Source: Pararobbsia silviterrae (GTDB lineage: Bacteria > Pseudomonadota > Gammaproteobacteria > Burkholderiales > Burkholderiaceae). Taken from it: a stretch of 64,000 bases of DNA. This document shows positions 49,213-58,969 of the stretch, piece by piece. The stretch lies in contig NZ_RBZU01000001.1 in the NCBI RefSeq assembly GCF_003628125.1, forward strand, positions 1,138,959 through 1,202,958, written 5' to 3'. The notes below the pieces were generated by a model, which was not told where the DNA came from, searched no databases, and worked only from the letters and a program-made list of their open reading frames with translations. A program made the translations under genes and the position numbers. Positions within the stretch are counted from its first letter, which is position 1. Each line of letters opens with the position of its first letter.

Positions 49213-49577
49213 GATGAATTCGAGTGAGTGCGGATGTGTCGCGTCGTGATGGGCGCGACGATCTGTGCGTCAGACCGATACGTATCGATAGACAAACCCC
49301 GGTTTTCGTGAGGAAGCCGGGGTTTTGTTTTGTGCGCGGCGATCGAACGGTGCGTCCGGCCAGGTCACGCGTACGCGCCTCGGGGCTGTTTCGTGGTTGC
49401 CGCGGGTCATGCGTTGAGCGTTCGTTGGCCGATCGGCCGACTCCCCATCGAAGTCGAGACCGTGTTCAATGGCTCCATGGTGTGGCGCCGTCATGCGACA
49501 AATGAGCGCACCGCATTCGCGAACCCCGCGAGCGGCCTATATTGGTGCGCCTGACGAGTACTTATTGGGGAGTCGAA
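49213..49577. other. Gap between symporter and toxin-antitoxin pair
   Basis: 365 bases: the terminator, then unremarkable sequence up to the antitoxin promoter. No gene recognised. Confidence 0.6.
49294..49329 (+). terminator. Intrinsic terminator after symporter gene
   Basis: AAACCCCGG (49294-49302) pairs with CCGGGGTTT (49317-49325), followed by a T-rich GTTTTGTTT-like run. Confidence 0.85.
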
Positions 49578-49949
49578 ATGCCGGAAGTCTTCATGGAAAA
49601 GAAAGGGAGGATCAAGCTCCCGAAAGACATGCGCAAACGTCTGAACCTGCGTGAAGGCGATCGCGTGCTTTTCTACTGGTCGGAAGATCAGGCGCGGTAC
49701 GTGATGATCGCGTGCAACCTTGACGCGGCGACAGCGTTGGAAGGTCGAGAGCCGATCGACACCGGTTGCACGTTTGAAGAAACGGAGGCGCTGCTTAAGT
49801 GGCATCGCGGACGGAAATTGACCCATGCGGAGATGGAGCTCGTCATCGGTGTGATTCGAGCGGAGGCCGATCGGCCGGATGACGTGGATCTGTCCGACGA
49901 CGAGGCAGAAGTCGAGGGCGCGGCGGATCGCACAAGAGGCCCGTCGTGA
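49578..49949 (+). CDS. AbrB/SpoVT-type antitoxin (VapB/MazE-like)
   Basis: A 123-residue protein with an N-terminal swapped-hairpin AbrB domain (MEKKGRIKLPKDMRKRLNLREGDRVLFYWSEDQARYVMIACN) and an acidic C-terminal tail rich in Asp/Glu. The gene overlaps the downstream PIN-domain gene by four bases. As in VapBC systems the tail should block the toxin and the N-terminus repress the operon. GGGGAG is six bases before the ATG. The first half of the AbrB domain fits closely; the tail is longer than usual. Confidence 0.85.
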   Translation: MPEVFMEKKGRIKLPKDMRKRLNLREGDRVLFYWSEDQARYVMIACNLDAATALEGREPIDTGCTFEETEALLKWHRGRKLTHAEMELVIGVIRAEADRPDDVDLSDDEAEVEGAADRTRGPS

Positions 49950-50383
49950 TCGGATTGGATACGAACATCCTCCTTCGGTATTTGATGTGCGACGACCCTT
50001 TGCAGACGCCGATCGTCATGGCGCTCGTGGGCACACTGTCGGCCGAGCGAACGGGCTATGTCTCGTTAGTGGCCCTTGCGGAGGTCGCGTGGACGTTGAC
50101 GCATGGACGACGGATGAACAAGCACGCGCTGCTCGATAATTTAAATCGTTTGATGGCGATGCATCACGTCCGTTTTCAATCGCACGAAGCCGTCGCCGAT
50201 GCGCTTGCATGCTTCGCGTGTGGCTCGATCGATTTTCCCGACCACCTGATCGAACGTACGGGACATCTCGACGGTTGCGAGGTGACGATGACGTTCGATC
50301 GAAAGGCTTCGAAGACCGTGGGATTTCGCTTATTGGATGCGACGAGCGTGCAGGTACTTGGGACGTGCGGCCGAGTCGTTTGA
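49946..50383 (+). CDS. PIN-domain toxin (VapC-like ribonuclease)
   Basis: A 145-residue PIN-domain protein starting with GTG. Acidic catalytic residues: Asp5 in IGLDTNILLRYL, Glu ~47 in VALAEVAWTL, Asp ~94 in SIDFPDHLI and Asp ~118 in MTFDRKASK. Magnesium-dependent RNase activity, often against tRNA, is expected. The GTGA overlap with the AbrB-type antitoxin gene implies coupled translation. All four acids are present, so it looks functional. Confidence 0.9.
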   Translation: MIGLDTNILLRYLMCDDPLQTPIVMALVGTLSAERTGYVSLVALAEVAWTLTHGRRMNKHALLDNLNRLMAMHHVRFQSHEAVADALACFACGSIDFPDHLIERTGHLDGCEVTMTFDRKASKTVGFRLLDATSVQVLGTCGRVV

Positions 50384-50495
50384 GTGCTGCTGAGCGCAAC
50401 GGTGGCGCCAAGGGCGGAGCAAGGCGCGAGCGGGTCCGCGCTGTCCGCTACGGCGGGTGAGTGTGGCGCACGTCCGAGGGTGCGATACGGTGTGC

Positions 50496-50540
50496 CGCCC
50501 AACCGCCCAACCGCCCAACCGCCCAACCGCCCAACCGCCC
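50496..50540 (+). repeat. Tandem octamer CGCCCAAC, 5 copies plus partial
   Basis: Five perfect units from 50496 to 50535, then a diverged unit to 50540. The repeat also reads through several short frames, none of which resembles a gene. Confidence 0.95.
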
Positions 50541-50581
50541 GCACCTCATGTTCGATCCCGCGTCGGTCTCTGCGGCAGACA

Positions 50582-50616
50582 ATAAAAATGCCCGAGACGC
50601 TTTGGCGAATCGGGCA
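50582..50616 (-). terminator. Intrinsic terminator of tal
   Basis: TGCCCGA (50589-50595) pairs with TCGGGCA (50610-50616), with an inner CGC/GCG. On the minus strand it runs into TTTTTATT (50588-50581). Confidence 0.75.
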
Positions 50617-50689
50617 CTTCGGGTTCGATCCACGCCCGTTTCGGATTGAGGATCGAGGATCGCGCACGAGGCGCGTCAGGCCGGTTGTA

Positions 50690-51652
50690 TCAGGCCGGTT
50701 GTTTCTGCAGTTCGAGAATCAGCTTTTCGAGCTTGATCGCGTCGGCCGCGAATGTCCGGATACCTTCGGACAGCTTTTCGGTGGCCATCGCGTCTTCGTT
50801 GAGCTGGAAGCGGAACGACGCTTCATCGACCGCGATGCGCGCGATCGGATCATTCTTTGCGGCTTCCGGGACGAGCTTGCGCTCGACCGGATTCGCATCT
50901 TCCGAGAGCGTCTGGAGCAGGTCGGGGCTGATCGTCAGCAAATCGCAGCCCGCGAGTTCGAGGATCTGCGACGTCGTGCGGAAGCTCGCGCCCATCACCT
51001 CGGTCGGATACCCGAACTTCTTGTAGTACGCATAGATCGTGCGGACCGAGTGCACGCCGGGGTCGTTCGCGCCGCCGTTCTTCTGTTCGTCCCATGCGGG
51101 ACCGGCCGCCTTCTTGTACCAGTCGTAGATCCGGCCGACGAACGGCGAGATCAGCTTCGCATTCGCCTCGGCGCACGCGACAGCCTGCGCGAGCGAGAAC
51201 AGCAGCGTCATATTGCAGTTGATGCCGTCCTTCTGGAGCACTTCCGCCGCGCGGATGCCTTCCCATGTCGAGGCCAGCTTGATCAGGATCCGCTCGCGCG
51301 ACACACCCGCCTTCTCATAGAGCGAGATCAGGTGGCGGCCCTTGTCGATCGAGCCCTGCACGTTGAACGACAGACGCGCATCCACTTCGGTCGACACGCG
51401 ACCCGGAATGATCTTGAGGATTTCGGTGCCGAATGTGATCAGCAGCTTGTCGATGATCGCTTCGAGCGAATCGCCGTTGCTCTCGCGGACGACTTTTTCG
51501 AGCAGCGGCCGATATTCGGGCTTCTGGACAGCCTTGAGAATCAGCGACGGATTGGTTGTCGCGTCCCGCGGCTTGTATTGAGCGATGGCCTGGAAGTCGC
51601 CGGTGTCGGCGACAACGGTCGTGTATTGCTTGAGCTGGTCGAGTGCGGTCAT
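50690..51652 (-). CDS. tal: Transaldolase
   Basis: A 320-residue class I transaldolase (TalB type) of the pentose phosphate pathway, moving a dihydroxyacetone unit from sedoheptulose-7-phosphate to glyceraldehyde-3-phosphate. N-terminus [42 protein letters not shown]. The Schiff-base Lys is in [16 protein letters not shown] (~132), with Asp in the DATTNP segment. The C-terminal part has [10 protein letters not shown] and [14 protein letters not shown]. Length is standard. It is transcribed alone toward the octamer repeat. Confidence 0.97.
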   Translation of the reverse strand: MTALDQLKQYTTVVADTGDFQAIAQYKPRDATTNPSLILKAVQKPEYRPLLEKVVRESNGDSLEAIIDKLLITFGTEILKIIPGRVSTEVDARLSFNVQGSIDKGRHLISLYEKAGVSRERILIKLASTWEGIRAAEVLQKDGINCNMTLLFSLAQAVACAEANAKLISPFVGRIYDWYKKAAGPAWDEQKNGGANDPGVHSVRTIYAYYKKFGYPTEVMGASFRTTSQILELAGCDLLTISPDLLQTLSEDANPVERKLVPEAAKNDPIARIAVDEASFRFQLNEDAMATEKLSEGIRTFAADAIKLEKLILELQKQPA

Positions 51653-52021
51653 GGCAGTCGCGATTCAACGGAAGGAGTCTTCTATTGTGCTTCCACCGGA
51701 CAAGCAAGACTAGTCCTTTTGTGACCGGTGGCCGCTATGATTTTGCCGCGTTCTTACCGATCGTGCAGTGGAGCGCCGCTCGGCGGGCCGCCCGCCTTGC
51801 GGTGACGGGGTTTGGGGCGCTTGCCGTTGCGCGTCGGCGCCGGCGTGCGCCGACCTCCGCGCAGCGGCCGGTGGCCGGTGGCCGGTACCGCACGGATATT
51901 GCGCTGCCGCATCGCGTCGCGTGCCGTCGGGCTCGCATGCTTCGCCCGCCGTTCCGGCGGCCGCGCCCGGATCGATGCGTGTCCGACGCCGCGCGCTCAT
52001 CGATCGCGACGATCCGTCCGT
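51653..52021. other. 369-base gap between yejF and tal
   Basis: No credible gene. It contains three adjacent GGCCGGT heptamers (51866-51886) and presumably the tal promoter at its left end. Confidence 0.55.
51866..51886 (+). repeat. Tandem heptamer GGCCGGT, 3 copies
   Basis: Three perfect adjacent copies followed by ACCG, downstream of yejF. Confidence 0.8.
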
Positions 52022-53707
52022 TCAGGGCCGAGTCGCGTCGGCCCCACGCATCAACGATGCGTTCAGCAGCGCCTGCGTATAGGGATCGGCCGGCCGCGTC
52101 AGGATGTCGAGCGCATCGCCGGCTTCGACGATGCGACCCGATTTCATGACGATGATCCGATGCGCCATCGCGCGCATGACCGCGAGATCGTGCGTGATGA
52201 ACAGGTAACTGAGCGTGTATTTCTGCTGGAGCGTGGTCAACAGCGCGAGCACCTGCTGCTGAATCGACACGTCGAGCGCACTCGTCGGTTCGTCGAGCAC
52301 GATGAATTCGGGTTGGACCGCGAGCGCGCGGGCGATCGCGATCCGTTGACGTTGGCCGCCCGAAAACTCGTGCGGATAGCGCGGCATCGATTCGGCGGGC
52401 AAGCCGACCTCGTCGAGCAGCGCCGCGATTCGCTGACGGCGCTGCGCGGACGTCATGCCGGGCTGGTGGACGACGAGGCCCTCGCCGACGATTTGCTCGA
52501 TCGTCATGCGCGGCGACAACGAGCCGAACGGATCCTGGAACACGACCTGCATCTTCGAATACAGCGCCTTGCGCGCGCTTGCCGAACGCGGTCCGTCCAT
52601 CGGCTGGCCGTCGATGTGGACGGTGCCCGCGGCCGCGCGCTGTAGACCGAGCACGACCGACGCGAGCGTCGATTTGCCCGAGCCCGACTCGCCGACGACG
52701 CCGAGCGTTTCCCCGCGCCGCAACGTGAAGCTCACGCCGTGCACGGCACGGAACCGATCGCGACGGAACAGCGAACGCAGCCCCTTGGCCGGGACGCGGT
52801 AGTCGACCGAGAGCGTATCGATCTCGACGATGCGGGGCGCATGCGGATCGACGGGCACGACGCGCCGCTTCGGCGCGCTGTCGAGCAGGCGCTGCGTGTA
52901 CGGGTGCCGGGGTGCGCCGAACAGCGCCTCGGTCGTGTTCGTTTCGACGAGCACGCCCTGTTCCATGACGGCGACGCGCTGAGCGAACCGGCGCACGAGA
53001 TTCAAATCGTGCGTGATCAGCAATACCGCCATGCCATGGTCGTGTGCCTCCTGCTCCTGAATGCCGATGAGCAGATCGACGATCTGCTGACGCACGGTGA
53101 CGTCGAGCGCGGTCGTCGGCTCGTCGGCGAGCAGCAGCCGGGGCCGACACGCGAGCGCCATCGCGATCATCGCGCGCTGACGTTGTCCGCCCGAAAGCTG
53201 ATGCGGAAAACTGTCGATGCGTCGTTCGGGGGCGTCGATGCCCGTGCGCCTCAACAACTCGATGCCCCGCGCGCGCGCGGCATTCGGCCGCAGACCCTCG
53301 TGCAGCAGCAGGCTTTCGCCAATCTGCGCCCCGATCGTGTAGAGCGGATTGAGCGCGGTCATGGGCTCCTGGAACACCATCGACACATGCTTGCCGCGCA
53401 GCCCTCGCATCGCGTGTTCGCTTTTGTCGAGCAGGTTCTCGCCGTCGAGACGGATCGCGCCGCTCAGCGTCGCGCCCTGCGCGAGCCGCAGGATCGACAG
53501 CGCCGTCACGCTCTTGCCCGAGCCCGATTCGCCGACGAGCGCGACACGCTCGCCGCGCGCGATCGAGAGACTCAGATCGCGTACCGCGACCGTCTCGCCG
53601 AAACGCGCCGAGAAGCCGTCGATTTCAAGCAGCGGGCGCGCGGCCGCGCCATGCGCGTGCGCGGTGCTCGTGTGATGCGTGGCGAGCGCAGGCGGGATCG
53701 TCTTCAT
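52022..53707 (-). CDS. yejF: Oligopeptide ABC transporter, fused ATPase
   Basis: A 561-residue protein with two complete ABC ATPase domains, as in YejF. Walker A motifs are GESGSGKSVT (first) and GESGSGKSTL (second). Signatures are LSGGQRQRAMIAMAL and FSGGQRQRIAIARAL, each with the oligopeptide-type C-terminal extension (HPYTQRLLDSAP and DPYTQALL). It powers the YejABEF importer of peptides and, in E. coli, of peptide-nucleotide antibiotics such as microcin C. ATG 53707 is four bases after the yejE stop. Confidence 0.95.
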   Translation of the reverse strand: MKTIPPALATHHTSTAHAHGAAARPLLEIDGFSARFGETVAVRDLSLSIARGERVALVGESGSGKSVTALSILRLAQGATLSGAIRLDGENLLDKSEHAMRGLRGKHVSMVFQEPMTALNPLYTIGAQIGESLLLHEGLRPNAARARGIELLRRTGIDAPERRIDSFPHQLSGGQRQRAMIAMALACRPRLLLADEPTTALDVTVRQQIVDLLIGIQEQEAHDHGMAVLLITHDLNLVRRFAQRVAVMEQGVLVETNTTEALFGAPRHPYTQRLLDSAPKRRVVPVDPHAPRIVEIDTLSVDYRVPAKGLRSLFRRDRFRAVHGVSFTLRRGETLGVVGESGSGKSTLASVVLGLQRAAAGTVHIDGQPMDGPRSASARKALYSKMQVVFQDPFGSLSPRMTIEQIVGEGLVVHQPGMTSAQRRQRIAALLDEVGLPAESMPRYPHEFSGGQRQRIAIARALAVQPEFIVLDEPTSALDVSIQQQVLALLTTLQQKYTLSYLFITHDLAVMRAMAHRIIVMKSGRIVEAGDALDILTRPADPYTQALLNASLMRGADATRP

Positions 53708-53711
53708 CGAC

Positions 53712-54821
53712 TTACGCGGCCTCCGTTTGCGAGCCGTGCGTACGCATATCGAGCGCGTTGCGCAGCGCGTCGCCCATGAACGTCAGCAGCAGCATCGTGA
53801 CGACGAGAATCGAAAACGCGGAGACCGAGATCCACCATGCATCGAGGTTGTTCTTTCCTTCCTGCAGCAGTTCGCCGAGACTCGGCGTCGGGGGCGGCAC
53901 GCCGAGGCCGAGAAAGTCGAGACTCGTCAGCGACAGAATCGACGCGCTCATCCGAAACGGCAGCAGCGTGATGACGGGCGTGAGGCTGTTGGGCAGGATG
54001 TGACGCCAGATGATCTGCGCGTTCGACAGCCCCATCGTGCGTGCGGCCTTGACGTAGTCGAGCGCGCGATTGCGCAGGAACTCGGCGCGCACATAGTCCG
54101 ACACGACGAGCCAGCCGAACATCGACAGCAGGATGAACAGCAGCACGAGCGACGGCTCGAAGATCGACGCGAAGATGATCAGCAAATAGAGATCGGGCAT
54201 CGAACTCCAGATCTCGATGAGCCGTTGGCCGATCAGATCGGTGCGGCCGCCGTAAAACCCCTGCACGGCGCCGATCAGCGTGCCCGCGACGACGCCGACC
54301 GCGGTCAGCGCGAGCGCCATGAGCATCGAGAGCCGGAAACCGTAGAGCACGCGCGCGAGCACGTCGCGGCCGAACTGGTCCGTGCCGAGCCAGTTCTGCG
54401 CGCTCGGCGCGGCCGGACACGGTTTGGCCGCGAAGTAATCGACGGTGTCGTACCGGTAGGGGTTCGGCGCATAGATCGCGAAATTGCGGCCCGACTGGAG
54501 CCGCTTGCGGATGTACGGATCGAGATAGTTCGTCATCGCGGGGAAGTCGCCGCCGAACGTGAGTTCCGAGTAATTGCGAACGATCGGAAAGTAGTAATGG
54601 CCGTCGTAGCGCACGACGAGCGGGCGATCGTTCGCGAGCACCTCCGCGAACAGGCTCACGACGCACATCGCGACGAAGATCACGAGACTCCAGTAGCCGA
54701 GACGCTGCCGCTTGAAACGCAGCCAGATCCGCCGCCCGGGCGAGACCGGGACGGCGGCCGCACCGGCGGCCGGATCAGCGGTCCAGGCTGTGGAATTGGA
54801 TGCGGGGGTCGACGAGGACAT
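53712..54821 (-). CDS. yejE: Oligopeptide ABC transporter permease
   Basis: A 369-residue DppC/YejE-type permease. After a cytosolic Ala/Ser/Pro-rich start, the first helix is YWSLVIFVAMCVVSLFAEVL and the long periplasmic loop (NDRPLVVRYDGHYYFPI...) is typical of YejE. The EAA motif region is RTMGLSNAQIIWRHILPNSLTPVI. ATG 54821 is used; TTG 54836 is in frame. Its start lies inside the end of yejB (47-base overlap in a different frame). Confidence 0.93.
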   Translation of the reverse strand: MSSSTPASNSTAWTADPAAGAAAVPVSPGRRIWLRFKRQRLGYWSLVIFVAMCVVSLFAEVLANDRPLVVRYDGHYYFPIVRNYSELTFGGDFPAMTNYLDPYIRKRLQSGRNFAIYAPNPYRYDTVDYFAAKPCPAAPSAQNWLGTDQFGRDVLARVLYGFRLSMLMALALTAVGVVAGTLIGAVQGFYGGRTDLIGQRLIEIWSSMPDLYLLIIFASIFEPSLVLLFILLSMFGWLVVSDYVRAEFLRNRALDYVKAARTMGLSNAQIIWRHILPNSLTPVITLLPFRMSASILSLTSLDFLGLGVPPPTPSLGELLQEGKNNLDAWWISVSAFSILVVTMLLLTFMGDALRNALDMRTHGSQTEAA

Positions 54822-55830
54822 AGCAGACGTCTGCAATGAGCTTGGTCACGAGACCAATGAGGGTGAACAGATAGAGCGAGCCGAGCACGACCGGATAGTC
54901 GCGGCGAATCACCGCGTCGTACGAGAGCAGGCCCATGCCGTCGAGCGAGAACAGTGTCTCGATCAGCAGGCTGCCGTTGAGGAAGGCGCCGACGAAGGCG
55001 GCCGGCAGGCCCGTGAGCAGCGGGATCATCGCGTTGCGGAACACATGCCGCCAGAGCACGCGCCGTTCGGGGGCGCCCTTGGCTCGCGCGGTCAGCACGT
55101 ACTGACGGCCGATCTCGTCGAGGAACGTGTTCTTCGTGAGGATCGACACGATCGCGAAGTTGCCGACGACCGACGCGGTCACCGGCAGCACGATATGCCA
55201 CAGATAGTCGAGGACCTTGCCGGCCAGCGAGAGGTCGGCGAAATTGTCCGACGTCAGGCCCCGCATCGGAAACACCTGCCAGAACGTGCCGCCGCCGAAC
55301 AGCATGAGCAGCAGCACGCCGAGCACGAAGCCCGGAATCGCATACCCGACGAGCACGACCACGCTCGTGAACGTATCGAAGCGCGACCCCGCGCGGACCG
55401 CCTTCGCGATGCCGAGCGGGATCGCGACCGCATAGGTCAGCACGAGCGTCCAGAGCCCGAGCGTCAGCGACACCGGCAGCTTCGACACGATCACCGACCA
55501 GACGCTCGCATGCTGGTAGTACGAGTCGCCGAGCCGGAACGTCGCGTAGTCTTCGAGCATGAGGACGTAACGCGTGAGCGGCGGCTTGTCGAAGCCGAAC
55601 TGCTTCTTGATGTCCTCGACCTGTTGCGGATCGAGCCCCTGGCTCGCGTGATACCCGACTCCGCCGCCGCTGCCGCCTTCGCCGCCGCGCGACTGTCCGT
55701 GCCGGAGCTGCGTCATCATCTGCTCGACGGGACCGCCGGGCACGAATTGCGTGACGACGAACGTCAGCGTCACGACCCCGATCAGCGTCGGGATCATCAG
55801 GAGCAGGCGCCTCAAGATATACGCAAACAT
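54775..55830 (-). CDS. yejB: Oligopeptide ABC transporter permease
   Basis: A 351-residue DppB/YejB-type permease: FAYILRRLLLMIPTLIGVVTLTFVVTQFVPGGPVEQMM is the hallmark N-terminal helix, with GGxVGYHA..GLDPQQVEDIKKQFGFDKPPLTRY following. The EAA motif is in RAKGAPERRVLWRHVFRNAMIPLLT. A Gly/Ser-rich loop (GGEGGSGGGVG, residues ~49-59) is longer than usual. It ends at FHSLDR, overlapping yejE. It is eight bases from the yejA stop. Confidence 0.94.
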   Translation of the reverse strand: MFAYILRRLLLMIPTLIGVVTLTFVVTQFVPGGPVEQMMTQLRHGQSRGGEGGSGGGVGYHASQGLDPQQVEDIKKQFGFDKPPLTRYVLMLEDYATFRLGDSYYQHASVWSVIVSKLPVSLTLGLWTLVLTYAVAIPLGIAKAVRAGSRFDTFTSVVVLVGYAIPGFVLGVLLLMLFGGGTFWQVFPMRGLTSDNFADLSLAGKVLDYLWHIVLPVTASVVGNFAIVSILTKNTFLDEIGRQYVLTARAKGAPERRVLWRHVFRNAMIPLLTGLPAAFVGAFLNGSLLIETLFSLDGMGLLSYDAVIRRDYPVVLGSLYLFTLIGLVTKLIADVCYVLVDPRIQFHSLDR

Positions 55831-55838
55831 GGGGGTTC

Positions 55839-57722
55839 CTAGTCGGGCTTCCGATACCAATAGCCGATGATCCAGTCTTCGTACTGATAGGTCAGCGGGG
55901 TCGTGCGCGGAAAGCCCATCGTGTTCTTGTACGCGATCCGCGAGTTCGGCAGGTAGTACTCGGGCACGAGCAGATAGCTGTCGATCAGCACGCGGTCGAG
56001 CGCGCGTGTCGCGGTCGTCAGGTCGTCGACGGTATTCGCGGACAGCACGTCGTTGACGAGTGCGTCGACGGCTTTCGACTTGAGGCCCGCATAGTTTTCC
56101 GAACCGATCTGGTCGGCCGACGCGCTCGTGAAGCGATGGGTCAGCTCGACGCCCGGAATCATCGTGATCGGATAGATGAACGTCGTCATGTCGAACTCGA
56201 AGTGGTCGAGCCGCTTCTGGAAGAGCGCGCTGTCGACCTCGCGCATCGAGGCCTGGATGCCGAGCGTCTGCAGGTTCCGGATGTACGGCATGATCACGCG
56301 ATCCATGCCGGGCTCGTCGTCGAGGATCTCGATCGTCATCGGCGTGCCCTTCGCGTCGCGCAGCGCGCCGTCGCGATAGGTCCAGCCCGCTTGCGCGAGC
56401 AGATCGCGCGCCTTGCGCAGATTCTCGCGCAGCGAATTCGGCGGGGTCGTCGTCGGCTGCGTGAGCACGGGGCCGAACACCTCGGGCGGCACGCTGTCGC
56501 GCAACGGTTCGAGCAGCGCGCGCTCGCGCGGGCTCGGCGTGCCGAGCGCCTGGAACGGCCCGTCCTGGAAGTAGCTCTGGATGCGCCGGTACTGGCCGTA
56601 GAACATCATGCGGTTCATCCACTCGTAGTCGAACGCGTAGACGAGCGCCTTGCGCACACGGATGTCCTCGAACATCGGCCGGCGCATGTTGTAGACCATG
56701 CCCTGCATCTGCGCGCTGTGATTCGAGAAGCTGCCCTGCGTCAGCAGGCCGTTGCGAAAATTCTTGCCGACGTATTTGCGCGCCCATTGCGTCGAGCTGT
56801 ATTCGACGCGCACGTCGGTGTCGCCCGCCTTGAACGACTCGAGCATCGTGTACTGATCGAGATAGAGCTTGAACGTGATGCGCGCGTAGTTGAACGCGCC
56901 CTTGCGCGTCGGCAGGTCGGCGGCCCAATAGTCCGGGTTGCGGCGATAGGTGATCGTATGGTCGTTCTTGCGCGACTCGATGAGGTAGGCGCCGCTCGAA
57001 ATCGGCGGTTCGGTCGCGAGCGCATCGAAGGCGAGATGCGATCCGTCGGGGCGTTGCCCCCACTTGCGCGAGAACACGGGCAGGTCGCCCGCGATCAGCG
57101 GCGCATCGCGCTCGGGACGCTTGAATTCGAAGCGCACGGTCGACGCATCGACGACGACCGCGCGCGCGATGACCGAGAACTGCGCGTTGACGAGCGGCGA
57201 GGCGGCCTTGCTGCTCAGCGTGTCGAACGAGTACCGCACGTCGGCGGCCGTGATCGGGTCGCCGTTGTTGAAGCGCGCCTTCGGATTGATATGGAACGTC
57301 GCCGATGCGCCGTCGGCCGCGACCTCGACGTCATCGGCGATCAACGCGTATTCGGACGCCTGCTCGTCCCAGCTGCGGACCATCAGCGTATCGAACATGA
57401 GGTTCGCGATATCGGGGGCCGGCGCGCCGCGCACGAGAAACGGATTCAGCGAATCGTAGCTCTGGTTCTGATCGTAGTTCGCGAAGGCGAGCGCGCCGTT
57501 GCGCGGCGCATCGGGGTCGGCATAGTCGAAATGCGTGAAGCCGGCCGAGTACTTCGGTTCGCCGTACTGGGCGAGCGCCGTTTTCGCGCACGCGGGCAGG
57601 GCGACGAGGCCCGCGCACGCGGCGACGATCAGGCCGGCCGCGAACGCGGCGATCGGCCGCGCGCGAGGTCGGTGACGACGGGCAGGCGCATGAATCGGGT
57701 GATGCGACACGGCCTGCTTCAT
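55839..57722 (-). CDS. yejA: Oligopeptide ABC transporter, solute-binding protein
   Basis: A 627-residue family 5 extracellular solute-binding protein with an N-terminal signal (basic then FAAGLIVAACAGLVALPACA|K). The mature start KYSAGFTHFDYADPDAPRNGALAF and the YDSLNPFLVRGAPAPDIANLMFDTLMVRSWDEQASEYALIADDVEV segment are YejA-like; PKARFNNGDPITAADVRYSFD is the family-wide signature. It captures peptides in the periplasm. The ATG overlaps the end of the benE-like gene by four bases, a surprising coupling between unrelated transporters. Confidence 0.94.
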   Translation of the reverse strand: MKQAVSHHPIHAPARRHRPRARPIAAFAAGLIVAACAGLVALPACAKTALAQYGEPKYSAGFTHFDYADPDAPRNGALAFANYDQNQSYDSLNPFLVRGAPAPDIANLMFDTLMVRSWDEQASEYALIADDVEVAADGASATFHINPKARFNNGDPITAADVRYSFDTLSSKAASPLVNAQFSVIARAVVVDASTVRFEFKRPERDAPLIAGDLPVFSRKWGQRPDGSHLAFDALATEPPISSGAYLIESRKNDHTITYRRNPDYWAADLPTRKGAFNYARITFKLYLDQYTMLESFKAGDTDVRVEYSSTQWARKYVGKNFRNGLLTQGSFSNHSAQMQGMVYNMRRPMFEDIRVRKALVYAFDYEWMNRMMFYGQYRRIQSYFQDGPFQALGTPSPRERALLEPLRDSVPPEVFGPVLTQPTTTPPNSLRENLRKARDLLAQAGWTYRDGALRDAKGTPMTIEILDDEPGMDRVIMPYIRNLQTLGIQASMREVDSALFQKRLDHFEFDMTTFIYPITMIPGVELTHRFTSASADQIGSENYAGLKSKAVDALVNDVLSANTVDDLTTATRALDRVLIDSYLLVPEYYLPNSRIAYKNTMGFPRTTPLTYQYEDWIIGYWYRKPD

Positions 57723-58930
57723 CGGCGCGCCGCGAGAATGACGTACGCGACGACGCCCGCGACGAGCCCCCAGAACGCGGAGCCGATCGAGAGCAGCGTG
57801 AGGCCCGAGGCGGTCACCATGAACGTGATCAGGGCCGGCTCGCGCTGGCGCGCGTCGGCCATCGCGTTGGCGAGTCCGTTCATGATCGATCCGAACAGCG
57901 CGAGCGCGGCGATCGAGATCACGAGCGTCTTCGGGAACGCGGCGAACAAGGCGGCGATCGTCGCGCCGAGCGTGCCCGCGAGCAAATAGAACACGCCGCT
58001 CCAGACGGCCGCCGTATAGCGGCGGCGCGGGTCCGGATGCGCGTCGGGACCGGTGCAGATCGCGGCCGTGATCGCCGCGAGGTTCACGCCGTGCGAGCCG
58101 AACGGCGCGAACACGAGCGAGGCGATGCCCGTCCAGGTGATGAGCGGCGACGACGGGGTCTGATACCCGTCGGCGCGCAGCACGGCGAGACCGGGCACGT
58201 TCTGCGACGCCATCGCGACGATAAACAGCGGAATGCCGATGCTGATCGTGGCCGAAAGCGAGAACGCCGGCATCGTGAAGACCGGCCGCGCGAACGCGAC
58301 GCGAAAATGACTGAAGTCGAGCAAGCCGAGCGCGGCGGCCGCCGCGATGCCCACGAGCAAGGTCGTGACGATCGCGTAGCGCGCCGCGAACCGCTTGACG
58401 ACGAGATACGTGACGAACATCGCGAGCACGAGCGCGGTGTCATGTTCGGCCGCGCCGAACAGCGCGATGCCGATGCGGAACAGGATGCCCGCGAGCAGCG
58501 CGGCCGCGAGCGAGGCGGGCAGCCGCTTCATGATCGTGTCGAACACGCCGGTCACGCCGACGAGCACGAGCAGCACGGCGCATACGATGAACGCGCCGAT
58601 CGCATCGGCATACGGGACGTTGCCGAGGCTCGTGATCAGCAGCGCCGCGCCCGGCGTCGACCACGCGACGACGATCGGCGCGCGAAAACGCAACGACAGC
58701 GCGATCGTCGTCAGCGCCATCGCGATCGAGAGGGCCCAGATCCACGACGAAATCTGCGCATCGCTCAGATGCGCGTTGCGGCCCGCCTGAAACATCAGGG
58801 CCAGCGAGCTCGTGTAGCCGGTCATCATCGCGACGAAGCCCGCGACGATCGCCGACAGCGAGCTGTCGCGCAGCGGGCGCAAAGGGAGCGGCGCGCCGCC
58901 GGGCGGCGCGACAGGGGGGACGGCGTTCAT
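57719..58930 (-). CDS. BenE-family benzoate/H+ symporter-like protein
   Basis: A 403-residue protein of the BenE/YdcO family with about 12 hydrophobic segments. Motifs: DSSLSAIVAGFVAMMTGYTSSLALMFQAG at the start, FRAPIVVAWSTPGAALLIT, and LITWTGIASLVFAPFGSHGVNLAAITAAICTG. Characterised BenE carries benzoate; whether this one does is unknown. It overlaps yejA by four bases and lies 39 bases after the CoxE-like gene. It is 37 kb from the benzoate-type dioxygenase, so a link is not supported. Confidence 0.9.
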   Translation of the reverse strand: MNAVPPVAPPGGAPLPLRPLRDSSLSAIVAGFVAMMTGYTSSLALMFQAGRNAHLSDAQISSWIWALSIAMALTTIALSLRFRAPIVVAWSTPGAALLITSLGNVPYADAIGAFIVCAVLLVLVGVTGVFDTIMKRLPASLAAALLAGILFRIGIALFGAAEHDTALVLAMFVTYLVVKRFAARYAIVTTLLVGIAAAAALGLLDFSHFRVAFARPVFTMPAFSLSATISIGIPLFIVAMASQNVPGLAVLRADGYQTPSSPLITWTGIASLVFAPFGSHGVNLAAITAAICTGPDAHPDPRRRYTAAVWSGVFYLLAGTLGATIAALFAAFPKTLVISIAALALFGSIMNGLANAMADARQREPALITFMVTASGLTLLSIGSAFWGLVAGVVAYVILAARR

Positions 58931-58969
58931 GTGTGCAGGTGCGGTGTCAGGGTTCGAGGCCGATCCGGG

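Larger units (their letters stand above)
50384..50689. other. Gap between PIN toxin and tal
   Basis: 306 bases holding the octamer repeat and the tal terminator; no gene. Confidence 0.7.

Noticed and set aside
57719..58930. BenE-like gene as part of the dioxygenase pathway
   Set aside because: It is about 37 kb away and fused into the yej run; no shared regulatory element seen.
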